DNA of 64,000 nucleotides from Candidatus Dormiibacterota bacterium (GTDB taxonomy: Bacteria > Chloroflexota > Dormibacteria > Aeolococcales > Aeolococcaceae), in the NCBI GenBank assembly GCA_019245575.1, contig JAFARE010000001.1, positions 62,001 to 126,000 of the forward strand. Reading direction: 5' to 3'. Position 1 is the first letter of the stretch; each line of letters starts with the position of its first letter. The notes beneath the pieces are model-generated. The model did no database searches, was not told the origin of the DNA, and was given only the letters and a program-made list of their open reading frames with translations. Position numbers and translations under genes: made by a program. Positions 15,923 through 24,485 of this stretch are shown here, piece by piece.

Positions 15923-16563
15923 GCCGCGCGCGATCGGTCGTGCCGCGGACGCGAGGAGCGGCGCGTAGTCGCGAGGTTGGGCCGCGCCGTGCGCGCGCGC
16001 TTCAGCTCGGCGAAGTTGGCATTGCGCACCAGCCAGCTGGTGTGGCGCCAGAGCTCGACCGCCTCCGCGTCGCCGGGCACCTCGGTGATGACGGGCCCGA
16101 AGATCGCGTTGTCATCGACGACGATGGTGGGCACACCGAAGGCGCGATGCGTGCGCACCGCATCATCGTGCTCGCGCTGCACGCCGTCCCATGTTGCCGC
16201 GTCGCGCATCGCGGTGGCGCGCAGCGACACGTCGATGCCCGCCGCCTCCAGCGCGGAGTCGACCGTGCGCGCCTCGTCCACCGGCTGGCTGCGCTCGTGC
16301 ACCGCTTCGCCGAGCGCCGCGTAGAAGCGGCCGGCGGCGGCGTTGCCCAGCGCGTCGCGCACGGCGATGGTGGTGCGCAGGGCCATCGCACCGCCGGACT
16401 CCGGCTGCGCGCGGGCCTCGTCGCCGTGATTGGCGATGGCGAGCGAGAAGACCGCCCACGTGACGGTCACCTCGCCCAGCTCCTCGAGCCGCCGCATCCA
16501 GCGCGACGTCTGGTAGCACCAGGGACATCGCGGATCGAAGTGGAAGCGGACAGCGTCAGGCAT
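15919..16563 (-). CDS. DsbA-like thioredoxin-fold protein (mycothiol-dependent nitroreductase type)
   Basis: The 214-aa cytosolic protein has the active-site motif CPWC (residues 13-16, [14 protein letters not shown]) and the helical insertion of the DsbA/HCCA-isomerase family. A cis-proline loop [10 protein letters not shown] lies near residue 145. Such proteins in actinobacteria act as mycothiol-dependent nitroreductases or FrnE-like disulfide isomerases. There is no signal peptide. It shares an operon with the upstream YceI gene (15-bp gap) and the downstream MFS fusion (4-bp overlap), suggesting an electrophile or xenobiotic stress unit under the divergent HxlR regulator. Confidence 0.78.
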   Translation of the reverse strand: MPDAVRFHFDPRCPWCYQTSRWMRRLEELGEVTVTWAVFSLAIANHGDEARAQPESGGAMALRTTIAVRDALGNAAAGRFYAALGEAVHERSQPVDEARTVDSALEAAGIDVSLRATAMRDAATWDGVQREHDDAVRTHRAFGVPTIVVDDNAIFGPVITEVPGDAEAVELWRHTSWLVRNANFAELKRARTARPNLATTRRSSRPRHDRSRAA

Positions 16564-16578
16564 CGTCCTGATTGTGGG

Positions 16579-17148
16579 TCAGGCGGTCGCTTGCGCCTCC
16601 GCGTCGGCGCTCTCGGCGACCGCTTCCTTGGCCTCGGCCAGCTCGCCGTCGATCTCGAGCTTCACCTTCTCGGAGACGAGTAGGCCGCCGCCGCCGAGGG
16701 GGACGTTCCAGTTGAGGCCCCAGTCGGTGCGGTTGATCGCGCCCGTCAGCGTGCCGCCGACCTTGGTATTGCCGAAGGGATCGGTGACCACGCCACTGTG
16801 CTCGTACTCGAGCGTCACGGGCTTGGTCACGCCGCGAATCGTGAGGTCTCCGCTGGCGCGGTACACGTCGCCGTCCGGCTCCACCGAGCGAACGGTGAAG
16901 GTGATGGTGGGGTAGTTGTCGACATCGAGGAAGTCCGCGTTGCGCAGATGTCCGTCACGCTGCTCGTTGCCGGTGTCGATGCTGCGAGCGTCGATCGTCA
17001 CCGTGCCACGCGCGGTGGACGGATCCTCGGGGTTGTCCAGCTCGAGGTCAGCCTCGACCTTGGTGAAGCGCCCGCGCACGGTGGCGACTCCCAGGTGCTT
17101 GGCGCTGAATGCGACGGCGGTGTGCGCGGGATCGAGGGTCCAGCTCAT
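16579..17148 (-). CDS. YceI-family lipid-binding protein
   Basis: From the ATG at 17148, with GGAGACAGG upstream, the product is 189 aa. It begins MSWTLDPAHTAVAFSAKHLG, the typical YceI opening, and continues with VRGRFTKVEADLEL, DFLDVDNYPTITF, and LTIRGVTKPV. YceI proteins form a lipocalin-like barrel that binds isoprenoid chains such as ubiquinone. No signal peptide is seen, so this one is likely cytoplasmic. A hydrophilic Ala/Glu-rich tail of about 20 residues is extra. The longer frame to 17220 runs through the operator region and is rejected. Confidence 0.9.
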   Translation of the reverse strand: MSWTLDPAHTAVAFSAKHLGVATVRGRFTKVEADLELDNPEDPSTARGTVTIDARSIDTGNEQRDGHLRNADFLDVDNYPTITFTVRSVEPDGDVYRASGDLTIRGVTKPVTLEYEHSGVVTDPFGNTKVGGTLTGAINRTDWGLNWNVPLGGGGLLVSEKVKLEIDGELAEAKEAVAESADAEAQATA

Positions 17149-17210
17149 CTTCCTGTCTCCTGTGTTCTCCCTGATAGGCCCGGGGGTCGGCCGGTTGGTG
17201 TTCAACCTCA

Positions 17211-17254
17211 TATAGCGCACTGTACCCCAAAGTGCTATACTTCGTCAAGTGCTA
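17211..17254. promoter_or_regulatory. Divergent promoter/operator between yceI and HxlR gene
   Basis: TATAGCGCACT (17211-17221) faces AGTGCTATA (17231-17239) as an imperfect inverted repeat, and AAGTGCTA occurs as a direct repeat at 17230-17237 and 17247-17254. On the minus strand TTGACG (17248-17243) and TACAGT (17224-17219) are 18 bp apart and would drive yceI. On the plus strand TATACT (17236-17241) is a near-consensus -10 for the regulator. HxlR binding here could control both genes. Confidence 0.6.
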
Positions 17255-17647
17255 GAGATTCCTGACGCTGGGGCGGTATCAAGCGTACGATCGGCGTACC
17301 CGATGGACGCCGCCGAGTACTGCCCGGTCCACGACGCGATTCAACTCCTCCAAGGGAAATGGACGCTGCACATCGTCCGTTCCTTGCTCTCCGGGCCCAT
17401 GGGCTTCAACGAGCTGGGCCGGGCGGTGGGCGGCTGCAACCCGGCCACCCTCAAGGCACGGCTTGATTACCTCGAGCAGCTCGGCCTCGTGACCCGCACG
17501 GTGCACTCCTTCATGCCCCCGCGGACGTCGTACGAGCTGGCGCCGTCCGGCGTGGACCTGCAGCGCGTGATCGACGCGATCGACGGCTGGGCGCGCGAGC
17601 ACCTGCCCGAGACGCCCGCCCTCGACGAGTCCGCCGCGGCCTCCTGA
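17249..17647 (+). CDS. HxlR-family winged-helix regulator
   Basis: The domain runs from CPVHDAIQLLQGKWTLHIVRSLL to the end, with the wing PRTSYELAPSG, a standard HxlR/MarR-like fold of about 110 residues. The conserved Cys in YCPV is the thiol that senses electrophiles or oxidants in relatives. Start is either GTG 17249 (132 aa) or ATG 17303 (114 aa, MDAAEYCPV). No Shine-Dalgarno is seen for either. A TATACT -10 box at 17236-17241 would place the transcript start at about 17249, so a leaderless GTG start is plausible. It probably regulates the divergent yceI operon. Confidence 0.85.
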   Translation: MLEIPDAGAVSSVRSAYPMDAAEYCPVHDAIQLLQGKWTLHIVRSLLSGPMGFNELGRAVGGCNPATLKARLDYLEQLGLVTRTVHSFMPPRTSYELAPSGVDLQRVIDAIDGWAREHLPETPALDESAAAS

Positions 17648-17672
17648 CGGCCGCGATCCGTATCGTGGCCGC

Positions 17673-18818
17673 GTGCGCGGCTGGGTCGTCGTCGCTTCCA
17701 CCGGTCTGCTGACGGTCTCCGCGTGCGGCTCGTCGTCACACGTGACGTCGCGCACCGCCACGCCGCACGCCAGCGCCACTCCGGCGGCGGCCACTCCGAC
17801 CGGCGACCCCTGCGCGGTACCCCGGCAGTCGCCGCCCGGCGGCGACATCCCGGCCTACTTCGCCACCGCCTTGGCCTTCGCTCCGGACGGGAGGCTCTTC
17901 TACGCCGAGCGCTCAGGGACGGTGAAGGTGTGGCAGGGCGGCGCGGCGCACACATTCGCCACCGTGCCGACCGTCACGACGCAGCCCGGCGGCGCCTACA
18001 GCGAACGCGGCCTGCTGGGGCTGGCGATCAGCCCCACGTTCGCGCAGGACCACTTCGTCTACGCGTTCTACTCCGACACCGATTACGCGCATCAGCACGT
18101 GATCCGCTGGAAGGACTGCGGCGGCACGTCGAGCCCCCCAACCGTGCTGCTCACGTTCCCGTCGGGCGGCGACTGCTGCCACAAGGGCGGCCGCATCCGC
18201 TTCGGCACGGACGGCAAGCTGTACGTCACGCTCGGGGACGAGCACTCCGCGGACACGGCGCAGAACACGAGTGACGTGCGCGGCAAGATCCTGCGCTACA
18301 ACCCGGACGGCAGCGTGCCGTCCGACAATCCCTTCGGCCCGGGCAACCCGGTCTGGGCGTACGGGTTGCGCAATCCGTTCGGCATCGCGTTCTCGCCCAC
18401 GGGCCAGCTCGCCGTCACCAACAACGGGCCGTCGGGCGAAGCCGGCAGCCCGGGCACCGGCTACGACACGGTGATCGAGAGCGTGCAGCGGGGCCAGGGA
18501 CACCAGTGGCCGCTCTGCTATGGGTACAGCCACACGCTGCAGCAGGCGGGCTGCGGCGGCCAGCCCGGCCCTGACTGGAGCAGCGAGCAGAGCACCGTCG
18601 TGCCGACCGGCGCTGCGTTCGTGGACGCGCAGGGTCCGCCAGGGGTCGCGTCGCACCTCGTCTTCTGCACCTTCAACCGGGGCATGCTCGTCGTCAGCCC
18701 CGGGTCGCCGAATGCAAGCGTGAGCGCGGGTCCGTCGGGCTGCCGCCTCGACGTCGTCGAGGGACCCGACCACGCGCTGTACTACTCGGACGCATCGACG
18801 ATCCACCGTCTCTCATGA
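17673..18818 (+). CDS. PQQ-type glucose/sorbosone dehydrogenase-like lipoprotein
   Basis: The 381-aa product starts at GTG 17673 and has a lipoprotein signal with lipobox VSAC (Cys18). The rest is a six-bladed propeller of the soluble GDH/YliI type: ALAFAPDGRLFYAERSG, ERGLLGLAISPTF, GGRIRFGTDGKLYVTLGD, and VWAYGLRNPFGIAFSP, which is the family fingerprint. Family enzymes oxidise aldoses with PQQ in the cell envelope, but no PQQ synthesis genes are in this window. A 10-bp inverted repeat covers the stop codon. Confidence 0.85.
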   Translation: MRGWVVVASTGLLTVSACGSSSHVTSRTATPHASATPAAATPTGDPCAVPRQSPPGGDIPAYFATALAFAPDGRLFYAERSGTVKVWQGGAAHTFATVPTVTTQPGGAYSERGLLGLAISPTFAQDHFVYAFYSDTDYAHQHVIRWKDCGGTSSPPTVLLTFPSGGDCCHKGGRIRFGTDGKLYVTLGDEHSADTAQNTSDVRGKILRYNPDGSVPSDNPFGPGNPVWAYGLRNPFGIAFSPTGQLAVTNNGPSGEAGSPGTGYDTVIESVQRGQGHQWPLCYGYSHTLQQAGCGGQPGPDWSSEQSTVVPTGAAFVDAQGPPGVASHLVFCTFNRGMLVVSPGSPNASVSAGPSGCRLDVVEGPDHALYYSDASTIHRLS

Positions 18819-18845
18819 CCGGGGTCAGCCCGCAGCGGTCATGAG
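18812..18845 (+). terminator. Hairpin over the sugar dehydrogenase stop codon
   Basis: CTCATGACCG (18812-18821) and CGGTCATGAG (18836-18845) form a perfect 10-bp stem with a 14-base loop. The TGA stop (18816-18818) lies in the left arm, and the SDR gene starts 24 bp after the right arm. No U-tract follows, so this may end transcription inefficiently or protect the mRNA. Confidence 0.5.
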
Positions 18846-18869
18846 GCGCGCCGCGCGTACCATCGCGCG

Positions 18870-19751
18870 ATGAGCACCGACGCGGTTGTGGTCACCGGCG
18901 CGTCCACCGGGATCGGCCGCGCCACGGCCCTGCACCTGGACCGCCTTGGGCTGCGGGTGTTCGCCGGCGTGCGCCGCGACGAGGACGCTGACGCGCTCGC
19001 CTCTGCCTCCACCGGCCGGCTGCAGCCGCTGCAGCTCGACGTCACCAACGCGGGTCAGCTGACGCGCGCGGCGGAACAGGTCGGCCTTGCGCTCGAGGGC
19101 TCGCGTCTCGCCGGCATCGTGAACAACGCGGGCATCGCGGTGAGCGGGCCGGTGGAGTTCGTGCCGCTCGAAGAATGGCGCCGCCAGTTCGAGGTGAACG
19201 TGGTCGGCACGGTCAGCGCCATCCAGCAGTTCATGCCGCTGCTGCGCGAGCATGGCGGCCGCATCGTCAACGTCAGCTCGGTCGGCGGGCGCTTTCCCCA
19301 GCCGATGGTGGCGCCGTACGTCGCGTCCAAGCACGCGGTCGAAGCGATCAGCGACGCACTGCGCGTGGAGCTGCGCCCGTGGGGCGTCGGTGTTGCCCTC
19401 ATCGAGCCGGGAAGCGTCTCGACTCCCATATGGGAGAAGGGATTGCGCGCCGGCGAGTCGATGCTCGCGGGCGCTCCCGAAAGGCTGAGCCGCCTCTACG
19501 GACGGGCGATCGAAGTCGCCATGCGCACGGCGCAGCGTGAGAACGAGCGCGGCGTGCAGCCCGAGCGCGTGGCCCGCGCCGTGGCGCACGCGCTGCTGGC
19601 AAAGCGCCCGCGCACGCGCTACGTCGTCGGGGTCGATGCGCGCGCGATGCTGATGCTCAAGCGAGTGCTGCCCGACCGCTGGCGGGACGAGGTGATCCTC
19701 CGCGTCGGCGGATTGCCGCGCTCAGCAGACGCGGTGGCGAGCCAGGGCTAG
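18870..19751 (+). CDS. Short-chain dehydrogenase/reductase (SDR)
   Basis: A classical SDR of 293 aa. The cofactor motif is TGASTGIG (residues 9-16), the adenine-binding region DVTN, the NNAG motif VNNAGIA, catalytic Ser in NVSSVGG, and YVASK providing the catalytic Tyr and Lys. The loop after the first strand contains Arg residues (VRRDED), favouring NADPH. The C-terminal extension (residues 200-293) resembles 17-beta-hydroxysteroid or retinol-type SDRs. Substrate unknown. Confidence 0.88.
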   Translation: MSTDAVVVTGASTGIGRATALHLDRLGLRVFAGVRRDEDADALASASTGRLQPLQLDVTNAGQLTRAAEQVGLALEGSRLAGIVNNAGIAVSGPVEFVPLEEWRRQFEVNVVGTVSAIQQFMPLLREHGGRIVNVSSVGGRFPQPMVAPYVASKHAVEAISDALRVELRPWGVGVALIEPGSVSTPIWEKGLRAGESMLAGAPERLSRLYGRAIEVAMRTAQRENERGVQPERVARAVAHALLAKRPRTRYVVGVDARAMLMLKRVLPDRWRDEVILRVGGLPRSADAVASQG

Positions 19752-19755
19752 CCGG

Positions 19756-20133
19756 CTACTTCGCCTTGGCGTAGTCGGCGAATCCCGTCCAGTCCACGAC
19801 CTCGCAGGCCTCATCACCGACGACCCACGCGTCATGCCCGGGGTCGCAGATCATCACGTCGCCTTTGCGGAAGGTCTCCTCGCTGCCGTCGTCCATGCGG
19901 ATCGTCATCGCTCCTGAGAGCAGGTACCCCATGTGCGCCACCTGGCAGCTCTCGGTGTTGGCGATGGGCTTCACATGCTTCGACCACTGCCAGCCGGGCT
20001 CGAACACGGCGCGGCCGATCGTGCCTGAATCGGTGTTCACCACGTCGACCTTGCCGCTGTTCTGCTCGAACGGGCGGGTCTCATCCGGATTGTCGAGGCT
20101 GTACCGCAGGAGTCTGCCTGTCGCTGTCGTCAT
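19756..20133 (-). CDS. Small cupin-domain protein
   Basis: From the ATG at 20133, with a strong GGAGGTGG Shine-Dalgarno, the product is 125 aa and consists of one cupin barrel: GWQWSKHVKPIANTESCQVAH, then GYLLSGAMTIRMDDGSE, and KGDVMICDPGHDAWVVGDE. The first metal motif is reduced, with only one or two of the usual His/Glu ligands (H in SKHVK, H in VAHMG). The longer frame to 20316 overlaps the ABC transporter end and is rejected. It may bind a small acid or sugar. Convergent with the SDR gene (4-bp gap). Confidence 0.75.
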   Translation of the reverse strand: MTTATGRLLRYSLDNPDETRPFEQNSGKVDVVNTDSGTIGRAVFEPGWQWSKHVKPIANTESCQVAHMGYLLSGAMTIRMDDGSEETFRKGDVMICDPGHDAWVVGDEACEVVDWTGFADYAKAK

Positions 20134-20212
20134 GTCCCACCTCCGATCGACTGGGCCAAATGCACCCTTGACCGGGTGAGTATGCGCCGCCGGCAGGCCC
20201 TCCGTCGGGCTC

Positions 20213-21238
20213 TCAGACCTTGGTGCGAACCTCGTCCGAGAAGTGACACGCAGCCCAGCGTCCGGGCGCCTTCTCCTCGAGTGGCGGCTCCTGATCAGCG
20301 CAGATGCCGGGGGCACGCGCGATGGGACAGCGCGTGTGGAAGCGGCAACCGGAGGGCGGGTTGATCGGCGACGGGATCTCGCCCTGCAGCTCGATGAGCC
20401 GTCGCTGTGACTCGATGCGCGGGTCCGGCACGGGAATCGCGGAGAGCAGCGCCTTGGTGTACGGATGCTCCTGCGAGAGATAGAGCTCCTCGCTCGGTGA
20501 CACCTCGACCACCTTGCCCAGGTACATCACCATCACGCGCTCGCTGATGTGACGCACGACGGACAGGTCGTGCGCGATGAAGATGTACGTGAGGTGGAAT
20601 TCCTTCTGCAGGTCCTCGAGCAGGTTGATGATCTGCGCCTGGATCGAGACGTCGAGCGCTGACACCGGTTCGTCGCACACGATCAGCTTGGGGTTGAGCG
20701 CGAGCGCGCGCGCGATGCCGATGCGCTGGCGCTGGCCGCCACTGAACTCGTGCGGATAGCGGTTGTTGAAGTAGGGGTTCAGGCCGACGACCTTCAGCAG
20801 CTCCTGCACCTTGGCGTCCTTCTGACGGCCGCGCAGCAGACCGAAGTTCATGAGCGGCTCGGCGATGATGTCGCCGATCGTCATGCGCGGATCCAGTGAC
20901 GCGTAGGGGTCCTGGAAGATGATCTGCAGCTGCTTGCGCTGCTGACGCAGGCGCTCGCCACGCAGCTTGGTGAGGTCGACACCGTTGAACACGACCTCGC
21001 CCGACGTCACCGGGATCAGCTGCGTGACGAGCCGTCCCAGCGTCGACTTGCCGCAGCCCGACTCCCCGACGAGACCGAGGGTCTCGCCCTCGCGCACCTC
21101 GAAGCTGACGCCGTCCACCGCCTTGACGGTGGCCGCGACGCCGACGTTGAAGTGCTTCTTGACATCGACGACGCGCAGCAGCGGCTCGCCTGCCGGAGCG
21201 GCCTGTGGCGTGGACGCGGGCAGCGTGGCGCTACTCAC
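20213..21238 (-). CDS. dppF: Oligo/dipeptide ABC importer ATPase, OppF/DppF type
   Basis: The 341-aa product has Walker [13 protein letters not shown] signature [15 protein letters not shown], Walker [13 protein letters not shown], switch IAHDLSVV, and the C-terminal oligopeptide-family cysteine segment [17 protein letters not shown]. It is the fifth gene of the importer operon and pairs with OppD below the membrane. The likely start is GTG 21238 (VSSATLPAS): it overlaps the OppD stop, whereas the longer frame to 21259 lies wholly in OppD. The peptide or nickel/sugar specificity of this family cannot be assigned from the ATPase. Confidence 0.92.
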   Translation of the reverse strand: MSSATLPASTPQAAPAGEPLLRVVDVKKHFNVGVAATVKAVDGVSFEVREGETLGLVGESGCGKSTLGRLVTQLIPVTSGEVVFNGVDLTKLRGERLRQQRKQLQIIFQDPYASLDPRMTIGDIIAEPLMNFGLLRGRQKDAKVQELLKVVGLNPYFNNRYPHEFSGGQRQRIGIARALALNPKLIVCDEPVSALDVSIQAQIINLLEDLQKEFHLTYIFIAHDLSVVRHISERVMVMYLGKVVEVSPSEELYLSQEHPYTKALLSAIPVPDPRIESQRRLIELQGEIPSPINPPSGCRFHTRCPIARAPGICADQEPPLEEKAPGRWAACHFSDEVRTKV

Positions 21239-22496
21239 TCTTCTCGTCCTCCGCCGCACCGTCCACGGCCGCCGCCGTCTCCTCGGTGACGAGCTTCTCC
21301 GCCACCGCCGGATGGTCAGCGACGAGCTGCTCGAGCGCAGCCGGCTCCTCCGAGACCATCTGCTCCAGCAGCTGCGGATTCTCCGCCAGCGTCTCGAGCA
21401 CCTCGGGCTCCTCGAGCGTGCGCAGGTCGGCCACCACCTGGAGCAGCTCAGCCGGTGGACGCACGCCGCTCGCCGCGCCGGGGCGCGTGTCGGTGATGGT
21501 CGCGGCGTTCATCTCCGCGTAGGCGCGCTTCATGGTCACCCAGCATTTGGCCTGCTGTGCGGTGCCGACCATTTCCAGCGGCGGGTCTTCGGAGAAGCAC
21601 TTCTCGATGCGGAAGGGGCAGCGCGGGTTGAACTTGCAGCCCGGCGGCGGCGCGATGAGGTCGGGGGGCAGCCCTTCGATCGACTTCAGCCGCTCGTGGC
21701 GCTTCTCGTCGACGCGCGGCAGCGAGCGGAGCAGCGACCACGTGTACGGGTGCTGCGGCGACTCGAAGATCTGCTCGACCGGCCCCTCCTCGACGATCTC
21801 GCCCGCGTACATCACGACGACTCGCTTGCAGAGGCCGGCGACGACGCCGAGGTTGTGCGTGATGAGGATGATCGACGTGCCCATCTCCTGGTTGAGGTCG
21901 CGCAGCAGCTCCAGAATCTGGGCCTGCACGGTCACGTCGAGGGCGGTGGTGGGCTCGTCGGCGATCAGCAGCTCGGGCCGATTGGACAGGCCCATGGCGA
22001 TCATCGCCCGCTGCCGCATGCCGCCGCTGAACTGGTGCGGGTAGTCCTTGACGCGCCGCTGCGCATCGGGCACGCGCACCTGCTTGAGCAGGTTGACGCC
22101 GCGCTCTGGGACGTCCTCCTTGGCGATCTTGTCGTGGGCGAACATCGCCTCGTCGATCTGAAATCCCACGCGCAGCACCGGGTTCAGCGAGCTGAGCGGG
22201 TCCTGGAAGATCATCGCGATGTCCCGGCCGCGGATCTGGCGCAGCTCCTCAGAGTTGAGCTTGGTGAGGTCGCGGTCCTTGAAGAGGATCTGCCCGCCGA
22301 CGATCTTGCCAGGGCGCTGGACCAGCCCCAGCACCGACATGGCGGTGACGCTCTTGCCGCAGCCCGACTCCCCGACGATGCCGAGGGTCTCGCCCGGGAA
22401 GAGGTCGAAGGTCACGTCGCGGACGGCCTTGACCTCGCCGTCGTCGGTGAAGAAGGACGTGCTGAGGTGCTTGACCTCGAGCACAGGCCGGGTCAA
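21231..22496 (-). CDS. dppD: Oligo/dipeptide ABC importer ATPase, OppD/DppD type, with C-terminal extension
   Basis: Residues 1 to about 335 are a standard OppD: Walker [11 protein letters not shown], signature [16 protein letters not shown], Walker [13 protein letters not shown], switch ITHNLGVV, and cysteine segment [15 protein letters not shown]. The remaining 80 or so residues are an acidic tail not found in ordinary OppD (about 330 aa). It contains the repeated heptad-like units [27 protein letters not shown] and [11 protein letters not shown], ending DEKSE. The tail may form a helical bundle for regulation or partner binding. Confidence 0.92.
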   Translation of the reverse strand: MTRPVLEVKHLSTSFFTDDGEVKAVRDVTFDLFPGETLGIVGESGCGKSVTAMSVLGLVQRPGKIVGGQILFKDRDLTKLNSEELRQIRGRDIAMIFQDPLSSLNPVLRVGFQIDEAMFAHDKIAKEDVPERGVNLLKQVRVPDAQRRVKDYPHQFSGGMRQRAMIAMGLSNRPELLIADEPTTALDVTVQAQILELLRDLNQEMGTSIILITHNLGVVAGLCKRVVVMYAGEIVEEGPVEQIFESPQHPYTWSLLRSLPRVDEKRHERLKSIEGLPPDLIAPPPGCKFNPRCPFRIEKCFSEDPPLEMVGTAQQAKCWVTMKRAYAEMNAATITDTRPGAASGVRPPAELLQVVADLRTLEEPEVLETLAENPQLLEQMVSEEPAALEQLVADHPAVAEKLVTEETAAAVDGAAEDEKSE

Positions 22497-22528
22497 TCGG
22501 CGCCCCCCGTCCGCTGGCTTTGTGGCAT

Positions 22529-23440
22529 TTACCGCTTCTGTCGTGGGTCGAATGCGTCCCGGAGCCCGTCTCCGAAGAAGTTGAAGGCCAGCAATGTAAC
22601 CGACAGAGCGATGGAAGGGAACGTCACGATGTGGGTGACGTAGCGGATGGCCGCCACGCCTTCACTCGCCATGCCGCCCCAGTCCGCCTGGGGAGGCGGA
22701 ACGCCCAGGCCCAGGAAGCTGAGGAAGGCGCCGGTGAGGATCGCGATGGGGATGACGAACGTGGCCTGCACGATGATCGGCCCCATCGCGTTGGGGAAGA
22801 TGTGCCCGAAGAGGATCTTCCCCGACTTGGCGCCGCTCGCCCGGGCAGCCTCGATGAACTCGCGTTCTCGGAGGCTCAGGGTCTGGCCACGCACAAGTCG
22901 CGCCATGTCCATCCAGATCGTCGCCGAGATGGCGATCATGATGTTGAGCAAGCCCTGGCCGAGCACGACGACCAGAACCAGTGCGACCAGCAGCGCGGGG
23001 ATCCCGTAGAAGATGTTGATGATCAGGCTGATGACCGCGTCGACGGTGCCGCGGAAGTAGCCGGCGATCAGGCCGACGGTCACGCCCACGACGAGCACGA
23101 TGATTGCGGTGCCGACGCCCTCCGCCAGGGACACCTGCGTGCCCACCATCAGCCGGCTCAGGCTGTCACGGCCGAGCTCGTCGCAACCGAATGGATGCGC
23201 CCCGGAGGGTACCGCGTACGTGTCGCAGGTGCCGATCGCGTTCGGCTTGTAGGGTGTCCAGAAAAAGGCAATGACGGCAACAACTACCAAGAGGCCGAGG
23301 TAGACGACCGCGGCCAGCGCCAGCTTGTTGCGCCGCAGGCGGCGCCAGCCGTCGCGCCACAGGGAGACCTGCTCGCGGGCGAGCGTGCCGCCCGCATACT
23401 CGGTGACGGTGGTCGGCGGCGCGGTGATCGTTGTGGCCAT
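22529..23440 (-). CDS. dppC: Oligo/dipeptide ABC importer permease, OppC/DppC type
   Basis: This 303-aa permease has an N-terminal cytoplasmic segment with the OppC_N helix ([20 protein letters not shown]) and five following helices. The EAA loop reads [24 protein letters not shown], which contacts the ATPase. The periplasmic motif [11 protein letters not shown] is typical of OppC. Start ATG 23440 shares its A-T with the OppB stop (TGATG). It partners with OppB to form the translocation pore. Confidence 0.93.
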   Translation of the reverse strand: MATTITAPPTTVTEYAGGTLAREQVSLWRDGWRRLRRNKLALAAVVYLGLLVVVAVIAFFWTPYKPNAIGTCDTYAVPSGAHPFGCDELGRDSLSRLMVGTQVSLAEGVGTAIIVLVVGVTVGLIAGYFRGTVDAVISLIINIFYGIPALLVALVLVVVLGQGLLNIMIAISATIWMDMARLVRGQTLSLREREFIEAARASGAKSGKILFGHIFPNAMGPIIVQATFVIPIAILTGAFLSFLGLGVPPPQADWGGMASEGVAAIRYVTHIVTFPSIALSVTLLAFNFFGDGLRDAFDPRQKR

Positions 23441-24405
23441 CAGTACCTGATCCTCGGGTCAATGACCGTGTACAGGAGATCAACTCCCAGGTTCGCCACG
23501 CCGATGAGCAGCGTGTAGATGGTGAACACCCCCACTGTGACGTTGTAGTCGTGCGACGTGATGCTGCGCACGAACTCCTTGCCCAGTCCGGGGATGCCGA
23601 AGATGTTCTCGATGATGACGCTCCCCGCGATGATGCTGACCACCAGCGGGCCGAGGATGCTCGTCACCGGCACCATCGCATTGCGCAGCGCGTGGCGGAT
23701 GGTGACGACGCGGCTCTTCAAGCCCTTGGCCCGCGCCGTGCGGATGTAGTCCTGCTGGACCACGTCGAGCATGGCGGCGCGTGTTATTCGCGTCACCTGG
23801 CCTGAGGTGTAGAAGCCGAGCGCGATCGCGGGCAACGAGAGCTGCACGATGTCGCCGTAGGTTCCCTGCCAGCGCAGCGGGTAGCCTATCGCGGTGCCGA
23901 AGAGCGAGAACGTCCAGTCCGGCAGCGCCAGGGCGAACAGCAGGATGCCGAGCGTCGCGAGGACGAAGCTGGGGACGCTGTAGCCGATGACCGCGATCGT
24001 GGTCAGCAGGTAGTCGACCCACGTGTTCTGGCGCATCGCGGCAATGACGCCGAAGAGCATGCCCAGGCCGACCGTGATGATCAGAGCCGCGCCGCCGAGC
24101 TCCATGCTGACGGAGAGCTCGCGCAGCACCAGCGGCGTGATCGCCTCACCCTGGATGACGAAGGAGTTGCCCAGGTCGCCGTGGATGGCGCCCTTGAGGA
24201 AGTTCCAGTACTGGATAGGGATGGGCTGGTCGAGCCCGTACTGGTGGAGCACGGAGGCCAGCGCGGCGCCGTGCAGGTGCTCGCTGATGAAGGCGTTGCC
24301 CGGCAGGCTGTGCACCGCGGCGAAGACGCCGAAGGAGACGACGAGCAGCGTGACGACGATGAGCAGGACGCGCTGCCCGATGTAGATGAGGGTCCCCCGA
24401 GTCAT
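23440..24405 (-). CDS. dppB: Oligo/dipeptide ABC importer permease, OppB/DppB type
   Basis: The 321-aa permease has the OppB opening (IGQRVLLIVVTLLVVSFGVF), the large periplasmic loop containing LDQPIPIQYWNFLKG, and six helices. The EAA loop is DYIRTARAKGLKSRVVTIRHALRNA. Its end overlaps the OppC start by 1 base. It sits 80 bp after the binding-protein gene, separated by a strong hairpin that may reduce permease expression relative to the binding protein. Confidence 0.93.
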   Translation of the reverse strand: MTRGTLIYIGQRVLLIVVTLLVVSFGVFAAVHSLPGNAFISEHLHGAALASVLHQYGLDQPIPIQYWNFLKGAIHGDLGNSFVIQGEAITPLVLRELSVSMELGGAALIITVGLGMLFGVIAAMRQNTWVDYLLTTIAVIGYSVPSFVLATLGILLFALALPDWTFSLFGTAIGYPLRWQGTYGDIVQLSLPAIALGFYTSGQVTRITRAAMLDVVQQDYIRTARAKGLKSRVVTIRHALRNAMVPVTSILGPLVVSIIAGSVIIENIFGIPGLGKEFVRSITSHDYNVTVGVFTIYTLLIGVANLGVDLLYTVIDPRIRY

Positions 24406-24437
24406 CCGCGGCTCCTCACATATTCCGGGTGTGCAGA

Positions 24438-24464
24438 GGGCGCCCGGCTCGTCGCCGGGCGCCC
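24438..24464 (-). terminator. Strong hairpin between binding-protein and permease genes
   Basis: GGGCGCCCGGC (24438-24448) and GCCGGGCGCCC (24454-24464) form a perfect 11-bp GC-rich stem around a 5-base loop. It lies just after the binding-protein stop. Such elements cause partial termination or protect the upstream mRNA, giving more binding protein than permease. Confidence 0.65.
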
Positions 24465-24485
24465 TTGCTTCAGTTCAGGTGTTGG

